Positions 25,782 through 33,076 of a stretch of 64,000 nt of DNA are shown here, piece by piece. Location: NCBI RefSeq assembly GCF_002257705.1, contig NZ_LSLK01000070.1:257265-321264 (forward strand). The letters are read 5' to 3'. Position 1 is the stretch's first letter; each line of letters begins with the position of its first letter. This DNA comes from Sporomusa silvacetica DSM 10669. Lineage in GTDB: Bacteria; Bacillota; Negativicutes; Sporomusales; Sporomusaceae. The notes beneath the pieces are model-generated. The model was given only the letters and a program-made list of their open reading frames with translations, made no database searches and was not told the DNA's origin. Position numbers and translations under genes: made by a program.

Positions 25782-27031
25782 TTCATTGCCTCCCCTTGCG
25801 CCCTGCCTACTGCTTGTTCCAGTGTCGGCCTAATGCCCACACTATGGTTAAGCACCTGCCCGGTAGCAGTCACACTTCCCTCTTTTAGGCAATTGATCAA
25901 CCTGATAGCATATGGCGACATTCCCAGTTGTTCGGCCAACAAATCCATTTGAGATTCATGAGCAAAAGCCATCTGCGGCACACCAAATCCTCGCATTGCC
26001 CCGGCAGTTGGGTTATTGGTATAGACGGCATACGCATCGGCATAGACATTTGGTACTTCATACGGACCGGTGGCATGCACGGCCGCCCTGATAAGTACTG
26101 CCGGACCATAAGAGGCGTACGCTCCGGTGTCACCAATAATCATCGTTTTTACAGCTGTCAACTTACCATCTTTTGTAGCGCCTGACTTATAGTCAATAAT
26201 ATAGGGGTGGCGCTTGACTGACGTACTTATGGATTCTTCCCGGGTATATACCATTTTTACAGGCCGTCTGGTGTAGTAGGCTAATAGCCCCAAATAACAC
26301 TGCACGGAAATATCGAGTTTACCGCCAAAGCCAGCACCAGTCACAGCCTGTATAATCCTTACCCTGTTTATACCAATATCTAAGGTCCGGGCCACTTCCC
26401 GCCGGTCAAAGTGAGTATTCTGCGTTGCCACCCACATTGTCAGCAGGGAACCGTCATACTCGGCAATGCCAGCCTCAGGTTCGATGTAGGCATGTTCCAT
26501 GCGCTGGGTAGTATACCTATTTTCGACAATAACATCAGCTGCTGCAAATCCTGCTTCGATGTCACCTTTGCGAATTTTACGAATAAGTAAAATATTTTTA
26601 TCGTGAATTTGCGGCGCTTCTGCCTGCATTGCCTCGTTAACGTCAAAGACTGCCGGTAACTCCTTAACCTGCACCTTGATCAGTCTTAAAGCCTCATTGG
26701 CTATGTCTTCCGTTTCTGCTGCCACCAACGCCAGTGCATCACCTACCCGGCGTATTTTATCTTTGCATAATACTGGCTCATCTTTTAGAACAATCCCCGT
26801 ACCATTAGGTCCAGGAATATCATCAGCAGTTAGAATTTTTACAACGCCAGACAGCTTGGCAGCTGCACTAGTGTCGATTGATTCAATAATGGCATGAGGC
26901 ACCGTACTTCTAAGTACTTTGGCAATCAACATGCCGGGGCGACTGATATCGGCGGCAAATAGCGACTGACCAGTAACCTTGTGTAAGGCATCCGGTTTAA
27001 CAATTGAGACTCCTACACCATCCTTACTCAT
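25778..27031 (-). CDS. ndhL: Nicotinate dehydrogenase, large molybdopterin subunit
   Basis: The protein has about 417 residues from the ATG at 27031, which overlaps the end of ndhS and has GGGG upstream. It is the N-terminal half of a xanthine dehydrogenase molybdenum subunit, with the substrate-domain segments TVPHAIIESIDTSAA and ADDIPGPNGTGI. The cofactor motifs are GAGFGGKLD at about 240 and GAMRGFGVPQMAFA at about 345. Together with NdhM it forms the complete active site. The split lies at the same place as in E. barkeri. Confidence 0.88.
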   Translation of the reverse strand: MSKDGVGVSIVKPDALHKVTGQSLFAADISRPGMLIAKVLRSTVPHAIIESIDTSAAAKLSGVVKILTADDIPGPNGTGIVLKDEPVLCKDKIRRVGDALALVAAETEDIANEALRLIKVQVKELPAVFDVNEAMQAEAPQIHDKNILLIRKIRKGDIEAGFAAADVIVENRYTTQRMEHAYIEPEAGIAEYDGSLLTMWVATQNTHFDRREVARTLDIGINRVRIIQAVTGAGFGGKLDISVQCYLGLLAYYTRRPVKMVYTREESISTSVKRHPYIIDYKSGATKDGKLTAVKTMIIGDTGAYASYGPAVLIRAAVHATGPYEVPNVYADAYAVYTNNPTAGAMRGFGVPQMAFAHESQMDLLAEQLGMSPYAIRLINCLKEGSVTATGQVLNHSVGIRPTLEQAVGRAQGEAMK

Positions 27032-27518
27032 GGCAACATTCCCCTTTACAGCCTTCACTAACTGCTGCTACAGCCTCAACAATTTTCTTATATCCTGTGC
27101 AGCGACAGACATTCCCTGACATAGCCACCTTAATTTCATCTCGGGTTGGCTCGGGATTTTCATCAAGTAAGGCTTTCGCCGACAATATCATTCCCGGAGT
27201 ACAAAAACCGCACTGCACCGCCCCATGATCAATAAAGGACTGCTGCAAAGGATGTAATACGCCGTTATTGGCTAATCCTTCAATCGTAGTTATATTGCAA
27301 CCGTCCACTACTAAAGCCAGCACTAAACAGGAGTCCACTGCTTTTCCGTCCAAGATAACGGTACAAGCACCGCATTCACCCACACCGCAGCCTTTTTTAG
27401 TCCCGGTCAAGCCCAAATCATCCCGCAGCAAATCAATTAACAATCGGTCTGCCGCCACTTCTGCTTTGATCTTTCGACCATTTAGTGTAAATTCAATCAG
27501 TGTCTTCGCCACTGCCAT
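27024..27518 (-). CDS. ndhS: Nicotinate dehydrogenase, [2Fe-2S] subunit
   Basis: The protein has about 164 residues from the ATG at 27518, with GGGGAGGG about 10 bases upstream; an in-frame TTG two codons earlier is too close. The plant-type cluster CGVGECGACTVILDGKAVDSC lies at about 42-62. The second cluster CGFCTPGM...CRCTGY lies at about 102-140. It carries electrons from the molybdenum site to FAD. It is the first gene of the ten-gene operon ndhS-ndhL-ndhM-ena-hnr-UPF0280-DUF1185-hgd-hmd-ndhF, directly behind a sigma-54 promoter. Confidence 0.88.
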   Translation of the reverse strand: MAVAKTLIEFTLNGRKIKAEVAADRLLIDLLRDDLGLTGTKKGCGVGECGACTVILDGKAVDSCLVLALVVDGCNITTIEGLANNGVLHPLQQSFIDHGAVQCGFCTPGMILSAKALLDENPEPTRDEIKVAMSGNVCRCTGYKKIVEAVAAVSEGCKGECCHE

Positions 27519-27558
27519 AAACAACCAACCCTCCCCACAACAACTTAACTTAAGTTAA

Positions 27559-27575
27559 TGCATTTTTCGCGCCAA
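27559..27575 (-). promoter_or_regulatory. Sigma-54 promoter of the ndhS operon
   Basis: The minus strand reads TTGGCGCGAAAAATGCA, with GG and GC 10 bp apart and TTGGC-CG conserved. The predicted start is roughly 25-30 bases upstream of the ndhS ATG. Confidence 0.78.
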
Positions 27576-27672
27576 TCGAACCATTATTCTTTAAAGTAGT
27601 GATTCCCGCCATTTTAGCCAGTGTTATACGGGGTAGTTAACAAGCAATCCCCCTAAGTACAATGCCTTGCTA

Positions 27673-27765
27673 TTTCAAATATGAAATACACTTGGCAAAA
27701 AACTTGGATTATTAGCAGTTATCTCTGGCAAATTCTAAGTTTGAAATGCCATTTCAATTATGAAA
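27673..27765. promoter_or_regulatory. Two perfect TTTCA-N4-TGAAA palindromes (UAS) upstream of ndhS
   Basis: TTTCAAATATGAAA lies at 27673-27686 and TTTCAATTATGAAA at 27752-27765, about 112 and 191 bp from the centre of the sigma-54 promoter. The segment around the distal site, TTTGAAATGCCATTTCA, closely resembles that at 13355-13369 upstream of the other operon. The sites are proposed for the sigma-54 activator encoded at 13622-15217; the LysR protein is the alternative. Confidence 0.7.
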
Positions 27766-27780
27766 AGCCGCAAGTAAAAT

Positions 27781-27821
27781 TGTAACGCTAAGCCCCAATT
27801 ATCGTGAGACTTAGCGTTACA
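27781..27821 (-). terminator. Terminator of the methyltransferase operon
   Basis: TGTAACGCTAAG and CTTAGCGTTACA form perfect 12-bp arms with a 17-base loop, 18 bp beyond the stop of the last gene of the operon. ATTTTAC follows on the minus strand. It separates this operon from the ndhS control region. Confidence 0.7.
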
Positions 27822-27838
27822 TGGCAAACAATTAAATT

Positions 27839-28636
27839 TTACTCGTAGGAGCCGTTTCTATAGGCCACTAAATAATCTCCACAGTATTCATCTTGGCCTA
27901 GTAAAGCTTTAGCAGCATAAATGAACCCCATCATTCCTTTGTCTGTCGGATTCAGAATATACCCATCCATACCTAGCGCCATAGTTTGGGTGACAAATAA
28001 CCTATTCAAGATTTTTCGTCCGGGAAGGCCAAAAGATACATTGCTTAAGCCACAAGCGAAATGGACTTTAGGATAATCCTGTTTTATTAATTTGATTGTT
28101 TCCAGAACTTCTAACCCAGCTTCACCAACAACACTAATCGGTTTGACCAGCGGATCAAAGTGAATATCTTCCTCCGGAACTCCGGCTGCCGTAAGTTTAG
28201 CATATAGGCTTTTTACTACTCGCATACGATCATCTGCTGTATTCGGCATTCCTGTATCATCCATGCACAAGGCAATAACCTTAGCCTTGTACTTGAGTAC
28301 CAAGGGTAGAACTTCTTCATACCGGGCCTTCTCATCGGTTATTGAATTGACCATAGGTTGACCACATTTAGTCAACGCCAGGCCAGCCTCAACAGCCTTA
28401 GGATTGGGACTGTCAATACAAAGCGGAGTATCAACGGCCTCCTGAATCGTTTTTACCAGCCACTCCATAACTTCTACTTCATTATGCACTTTGTTCCCGC
28501 AATTTACATCAATGTAAGTAGCTCCTGCTTCCATCTGCTCAATGGCAACTTTTTTTATATATTCGGCATCTCGGTTGTCCACTGCTTCACTTATGGCTTT
28601 GCGGCTTGTATTAATAAGTTCACCGATAATTACCAC
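27839..28636 (-). CDS. Methylcorrinoid:tetrahydrofolate methyltransferase (MtgA/AcsE-like)
   Basis: The 265-residue protein has a pterin-binding (dihydropteroate synthase-like) fold. Its N-terminus is VIIGELINTSRKAI, with EQMEAGATYIDVNCG at about 31-45, PLCIDSPNPKAVEAGL at about 70 and KVHFACGLSNVSFGLPGRK near 190. It would move the methyl group from the partner corrinoid protein to tetrahydrofolate, feeding the methyl branch of the Wood-Ljungdahl pathway. It is the last gene of the mttB-transporter-corrinoid operon. The family is called MtgA in glycine betaine systems; the symbol is not assigned because the substrate of the system is unproven. Confidence 0.88.
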   Translation of the reverse strand: MVIIGELINTSRKAISEAVDNRDAEYIKKVAIEQMEAGATYIDVNCGNKVHNEVEVMEWLVKTIQEAVDTPLCIDSPNPKAVEAGLALTKCGQPMVNSITDEKARYEEVLPLVLKYKAKVIALCMDDTGMPNTADDRMRVVKSLYAKLTAAGVPEEDIHFDPLVKPISVVGEAGLEVLETIKLIKQDYPKVHFACGLSNVSFGLPGRKILNRLFVTQTMALGMDGYILNPTDKGMMGFIYAAKALLGQDEYCGDYLVAYRNGSYE

Positions 28637-28696
28637 TGCAATTTTCTCCTTTATGTTTAGTCAATAAACCTACGCAACCGGGAATAATTGTATATG

Positions 28697-29335
28697 TTAT
28701 GCAAGCATTTTCGTGGCAATTTCTTTGGCAGCAATGGCATCCGCACAAAACGCATCAGCATAAATCTCATCAGCAAATTCCTGAGAAATAGGAGCACCGC
28801 CTACCAGAATCTTAACTTCGTCTCTAAGACCGGCAGCCTTGATCGCTTCGACGGTATCCTTCATGGCCATCATGGTCGTAGTTAACAATGCTGACAAGCC
28901 AACAAATTGCGGCTTGTGTTCCTTAATAGCTTCGACAAATTTCTCCGGCGAAACATCGACACCAAGATCAATTACATTAAAAGCGGAACTTTCTAAAATG
29001 AGAACTACTAGATTTTTCCCTATGTCATGCAGGTCTCCAGCAACAGTTCCGATGATAACGGTGGCTAGCTTTTTCAGGCTACCGCCACCAGCCCCTAACA
29101 ATGGTTTGAGCAATTCCATACCACATCCTAGCGCTTTGGCTGCCCGTAGTACCTCAGGCACAAACATTTCTCCAGCCTTAAACTTAGGTGCTACGATATC
29201 CATCCCGCCAAGCAAGCCTTGGTTAATAATATCATCCGCTTTTGCCCCATTATCCATTAATTCTTGGGTTATTGCTTTAACACCCTTTAAATCCCCTTTG
29301 AAGACCGCTTGTGCTAATTTGTTAAATTCGCTCAT
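28697..29335 (-). CDS. Cobalamin-binding corrinoid protein (MtgC/MttC-like)
   Basis: The protein has about 212 residues from the ATG at 29335, which has GGAGGAGG eight bases upstream; an earlier start would absorb that site. An N-terminal helical cap domain (FKGDLKGVKAITQELMDNGA) precedes the B12 domain with the DxHxxG motif in GDLHDIGKNLVVLILE at about 95-110 and VGLSALLTTTMMAMK. It accepts the methyl group from the MttB-type enzyme and hands it to the tetrahydrofolate methyltransferase. No reductive activator (RamA/DUF4445) is encoded in the window. Confidence 0.9.
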   Translation of the reverse strand: MSEFNKLAQAVFKGDLKGVKAITQELMDNGAKADDIINQGLLGGMDIVAPKFKAGEMFVPEVLRAAKALGCGMELLKPLLGAGGGSLKKLATVIIGTVAGDLHDIGKNLVVLILESSAFNVIDLGVDVSPEKFVEAIKEHKPQFVGLSALLTTTMMAMKDTVEAIKAAGLRDEVKILVGGAPISQEFADEIYADAFCADAIAAKEIATKMLA

Positions 29336-29374
29336 TATAAATTCCTCCTCCAAGTATATTTATGTTTTATCTAC

Positions 29375-30898
29375 TTAGTCCTCATAATATTCAGCTTCAG
29401 CTTTCGCTAAAGCACCGTAAAACTCATCAAGTACCTCTTTATCAGTCTCTTTGGTCATATAGCTTACCACTACCATTAGAACAGCCGAGGCCACCATACC
29501 GAGCACCCCATACCAGCTGTCACCCATCCCATTCTGGTAAGTAAGCAATACCCCGATGACACCTACAATAGAAGCAGTCAAAGCGGCTGGCGCCGTAGCC
29601 CGTCGCCAGTAGAGTGCCGCTACCAATACAGGGAAGATCGGCATAACCAAGGCAATGGCAAACATAATCAACGTCCACATCAAATCCGGGGGATTAAGAG
29701 CCAGCCATAATGCCGTCAAACCTAACCCAACAACTGCTAAGCGGGCAATAGTAATATGAACATTAGGACTAACCTTAAGCTTGAGCAGCCTGGTAAGAAC
29801 ATCCTCCGATATGATCGAACCAGCTACCAAAAGGTGTGATGTGGCGGCAGACAAGCCTTTGGCCAATGTGCCCCAGACGAATACTGCCATTAATATTGCT
29901 GCAACACTGGCTGATTGTGGTGAAATAACCTTGGCAAGTAATAATGGAATAACCAGCTCGGTATCGCCACCCTTTAATCCTGGCAGCGTGGCAATAGCGG
30001 CAAAACCGATAAACATAACACCAGTCCAAACGATGGTTTGCAAGATAGGCTGTAAAACCATCAGGGTGCGCTGGGTTTGCATGTCCTTGCCAAAATATCC
30101 GGCCCTGATGAATACATCAGGCAACATGATCGTCCACCCAATAGCACAAGCAATTGGATAACCGAACCTGGCAGAATAAGGCACCCACTTTTCGGGGCCA
30201 GGATAAGAAAACCAAGAGTTAGTGTGTTCCCAGACACTGGCTGCTGCACCAAAAACATCACCACCAAAGCCGTAGGCAATTGCACAGATACCGATGCTCC
30301 AAAGTGCAACCATGAATATCCAGGCTTGGACTGTAGCCGCCCACGCCACCGATTTTACGCCCCCAAACGGAATAAATAGCAAGGCAGTCAAACCAACGAA
30401 TATTACTGCGCTTGTCTGGGTAATAGCTCCATTAGTGGCAACGGTAGCTGCCTTGCCGCAGGCAATATAGATAGCAGCGGCATAAGGCATGGAAACACAG
30501 AAGAACACTAATGCCAATACCAACCGCAGAGTTGGGCTGCGGAAACGGTCAACAAAGATGTCAGCCTGAGTCGTGTAATTCCGTTGGGTATTTAACAACC
30601 ACACTCTGTTCATAACAAAGTAAGTAAGAACCGGGAATAACGGGATATAGCTAAGCTCAGACATATAGTAACCAAAGCCGCCACGGTAATAACCACCAGG
30701 TCCTGCAAAGAACACCCAGGTGCTCATGAGAGCCGCGATATAGGTCATACAGAGGACAAACCAGTTAATTGTGTTGCCCGCAGTATAAAAATGCCGGGCG
30801 GAGTTATTCTTTTCACGCCACCATACATAAACCCCAAAAGCGATAAGCGCTCCCATGTAACTGATATATAACGTCCAGGTAGTAGAAGCAGATAACAT
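29375..30898 (-). CDS. Sodium:solute symporter (SSS family), candidate trigonelline/nicotinate or betaine importer
   Basis: The 507-residue integral membrane protein has about 13 predicted helices. It carries SSS signatures such as ARHFYTAGNTINWFVLCMTY near residue 33, and AIGWTIMLPDVFIRAGYFGK and ATSHLLVAGSIISEDVLTRL later. It lies between the small membrane protein and the corrinoid protein in the mttB operon, so its substrate is probably that of the methyltransferase. It is the only obvious solute importer in the nicotinate island. The substrate is inferred. Confidence 0.82.
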   Translation of the reverse strand: MLSASTTWTLYISYMGALIAFGVYVWWREKNNSARHFYTAGNTINWFVLCMTYIAALMSTWVFFAGPGGYYRGGFGYYMSELSYIPLFPVLTYFVMNRVWLLNTQRNYTTQADIFVDRFRSPTLRLVLALVFFCVSMPYAAAIYIACGKAATVATNGAITQTSAVIFVGLTALLFIPFGGVKSVAWAATVQAWIFMVALWSIGICAIAYGFGGDVFGAAASVWEHTNSWFSYPGPEKWVPYSARFGYPIACAIGWTIMLPDVFIRAGYFGKDMQTQRTLMVLQPILQTIVWTGVMFIGFAAIATLPGLKGGDTELVIPLLLAKVISPQSASVAAILMAVFVWGTLAKGLSAATSHLLVAGSIISEDVLTRLLKLKVSPNVHITIARLAVVGLGLTALWLALNPPDLMWTLIMFAIALVMPIFPVLVAALYWRRATAPAALTASIVGVIGVLLTYQNGMGDSWYGVLGMVASAVLMVVVSYMTKETDKEVLDEFYGALAKAEAEYYED

Positions 30899-31171
30899 CT
30901 ATATCCCTCCCTTTGAAATAGGCTCATCTGTGTTTATGCTGTCTGCTGCCTGCAGGGATTGATCAGGTCGTTTCCTCAGCCTTCGTTGTTTATGCAGTAT
31001 TGCCATCCCGCCATATACAATAATCCACAGTGGCAAAATGGTCAATGCTCCATGCCATAAGGCGGCGTTTGCATCCCCATACACTGGGAATCCTGGCACG
31101 TTATATAGTGCATAAAAAAGTACAGTTAGACCCAACCACCACTTTTCTGTTGTTTTATAAGACTTTTTCAC
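30899..31171 (-). CDS. Small membrane protein, probable partner of the symporter
   Basis: The protein has about 90 residues from the GTG at 31171, which has GGGGGGAG upstream. It contains two predicted helices (WLGLTVLFYALYNVPGFPVY and TILPLWIIVYGGMAIL) and a basic tail (HKQRRLRKR). It ends directly next to the symporter ATG. Several SSS transporters have a small two-helix partner encoded upstream; this gene fits that pattern. The family name is not certain. Confidence 0.65.
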   Translation of the reverse strand: MKKSYKTTEKWWLGLTVLFYALYNVPGFPVYGDANAALWHGALTILPLWIIVYGGMAILHKQRRLRKRPDQSLQAADSINTDEPISKGGI

Positions 31172-31268
31172 AATTGCTCCCCCCTTTTTTGAACTCCCCA
31201 CCTATTAATTATCACCTCACAGTTACCTATACATATCACTTATCACAGCTAGAGCAGTGCTCAATCGT

Positions 31269-32717
31269 TTATTTACCGACAAGCTTGGCATCTGCTTGCT
31301 TCATTATTTCATCCATATTGCTTAGAGCCTCACCTGCCACAGCTATTGGCTGATAGTTTTCCTTAATGGCCTGATAAACATCTTTGGCCCGGTCAAGCAT
31401 GTCCTTCTTGCCAGACTTTTCCCAATTAGGTCTGGAATCGCGATTAAAGGTCGGCAGTCGTAAAGAATCCCGGAAATGCTCAAACGTGTGATCCATATCT
31501 ACAAAAGATTCTTTGCCGGTCAATTCCATCATTTCATTCCAGGCAAGCATATCGTCATTAATCTCCAAACCACCTAACAGCTTCTTAGTCATAGCAAAAA
31601 TGTCGTTGTCGATAATGAGTTGGAGCGGGCTAATGGTTTTTGCTACTTCTAGCTGTCCGGCCCCTCCCAGTACAGATGCGCCAGACAGAGCCAGCATATG
31701 AATTAACGATGTTCTTTCAACCATTGACTGACCATCTAATAGGAAGCTATCTGATCCAGTACCATAGCTGTGAGCATAAATGCCATATCCCTCTTCAAAC
31801 AATTGCATAGCAACCATTCTTCCCATGGTGGTTTCGATTGGCGATTGCAAAGTATAGGTTGTTAACATATCCATAGCAAATAATAGCGGTGTGGCAATAA
31901 CAGGTAAGCCTGGGGCAAGAAGCTGAGCCATAATTATTTGCGCCATAACCTCTGTAGATGCCAGCAAGGCTATGCCCTGCGGAGTAATAGGCGCATTAGC
32001 ACCAGCTGCAGGTAGAGAACAAGGCTGGATAGGCACTCCGTTAATACAGCATTGATAAAGAGCCTCCATATCCATGTATTTATATTGAAAAGGCGGAACA
32101 GAGCAAGTGATAAAACTAATAATCGGTCTCTTCTTCAGTTCTTCTTTTCCGCCTACCCGGGCAGCAGCCAATTCAATTAGATATTTTGCGTTTGCTGCTT
32201 CATAGGGCTGCACCCAAATGTGTTTTTTGCTGTGTTCAAGAACAGTCCGTAATGTATGAATATCGATGGTTTCGCCTGGGACCGATTTAATCGACGTGGA
32301 TGGAAGTGCACAAAAATTGATATTATCTAAGGAATTAATAAGCTTTGTCCAATCGGCTACCTCTTCGATGGTGATATTATGATACTCGCCATTTTCATTT
32401 AGATAGTTCATACCACCTGTGCAAGTTCTAGTATAAAATTTACCATCAGGATGAGGGAAAGTTACATCGTATTGGGGATCAGGCGCCGCTAATGTAAAAC
32501 TTTTAGGTATGCTTTTCAATGCTTGGTCGATTACTGATTTGGGAAACTTAACCGTACCTGAAGTGGCGTCAACCTGAGCACCAGCATCTTTTAATAATCC
32601 CATTACTGTAGGATGGTCGATCTTAACACCTTTAGTTGATAAAAGTGTTTCAACCTTTTCCTTCATCACAGCAATTTCATTTGTCGATAGAATTTTTGTA
32701 TTAAGTATTCCAGCCAT
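31269..32717 (-). CDS. Non-pyrrolysine MttB-family (trimethylamine/quaternary amine) methyltransferase
   Basis: The 482-residue MttB superfamily protein is a TIM barrel. Typical stretches are FYTRTCTGGMNYLNENGEY, LEHSKKHIWVQPYEAANAKY, PIISFITCSVPPFQY and SYGTGSDSFLLDGQSMVERT. The reading frame has no internal amber codon, so it is of the pyrrolysine-free MtgB type, whose known members take methyl groups from glycine betaine, proline betaine, carnitine or gamma-butyrobetaine. It heads an operon with a corrinoid protein, a tetrahydrofolate methyltransferase and a symporter. It shares a sigma-54 promoter type and a palindromic UAS with the nicotinate operons. I propose trigonelline (N-methylnicotinate) as substrate; glycine betaine is the main alternative. 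Confidence 0.85.
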   Translation of the reverse strand: MAGILNTKILSTNEIAVMKEKVETLLSTKGVKIDHPTVMGLLKDAGAQVDATSGTVKFPKSVIDQALKSIPKSFTLAAPDPQYDVTFPHPDGKFYTRTCTGGMNYLNENGEYHNITIEEVADWTKLINSLDNINFCALPSTSIKSVPGETIDIHTLRTVLEHSKKHIWVQPYEAANAKYLIELAAARVGGKEELKKRPIISFITCSVPPFQYKYMDMEALYQCCINGVPIQPCSLPAAGANAPITPQGIALLASTEVMAQIIMAQLLAPGLPVIATPLLFAMDMLTTYTLQSPIETTMGRMVAMQLFEEGYGIYAHSYGTGSDSFLLDGQSMVERTSLIHMLALSGASVLGGAGQLEVAKTISPLQLIIDNDIFAMTKKLLGGLEINDDMLAWNEMMELTGKESFVDMDHTFEHFRDSLRLPTFNRDSRPNWEKSGKKDMLDRAKDVYQAIKENYQPIAVAGEALSNMDEIMKQADAKLVGK

Positions 32718-32769
32718 TTTTATACCCCCCTAGTAATTTGTCGATCCATGCCGACTTACTTTATATACT

Positions 32770-32786
32770 TGCAATAAACATGCCTA
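32770..32786 (-). promoter_or_regulatory. Sigma-54 promoter of the mttB operon
   Basis: The minus strand reads TAGGCATGTTTATTGCA, with GG and GC 10 bp apart and GGCA and TTGCA matching the consensus. It lies about 55 bp upstream of the mttB ATG, which has GGGGGG as its ribosome site. Confidence 0.78.
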
Positions 32787-32925
32787 AAAGTGATTATAGG
32801 AAAATTAAATGTAAAATTTCCTGAATAACCCGATCATTTCCTACTACCTTGCCCCTGATTTATGCTTAAGATTTTATCACTTGCTTTTTTCAGTCACAAT
32901 CAAACCTGCAAAGTAATGTGCAACC

Positions 32926-32939
32926 TTTCATTATTGAAA
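32926..32939. promoter_or_regulatory. Perfect TTTCA-N4-TGAAA palindrome (UAS) upstream of mttB
   Basis: TTTCATTATTGAAA is centred about 154.5 bp upstream of the centre of the sigma-54 promoter, the same spacing as at the dmd operon. The remainder of 32718-33076 shows no gene. Confidence 0.7.
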
Positions 32940-33076
32940 CCTGATATTTGATTTGCCTGAATTAAACACTCCTTTTTTCGGAATAGTTGCAAGGATTTCA
33001 GGAGTGGTCAAGGTCTATTTCATTAACGCGATGGTGATTTCACTCTTGCAACCATAAAAAAGCTCCTCTACCCCTG

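Noticed and set aside
27690..27710. Sigma-54-like sequence TTGGCAAAAAACTTGG on the plus strand
   Set aside because: The -12 element has GG instead of GC and no plus-strand gene follows; the minus-strand promoter at 27559 is better.
31269..32717. Pyrrolysine-containing MttB (amber readthrough)
   Set aside because: The frame is continuous with no internal TAG over 482 codons, so it belongs to the pyrrolysine-free branch.
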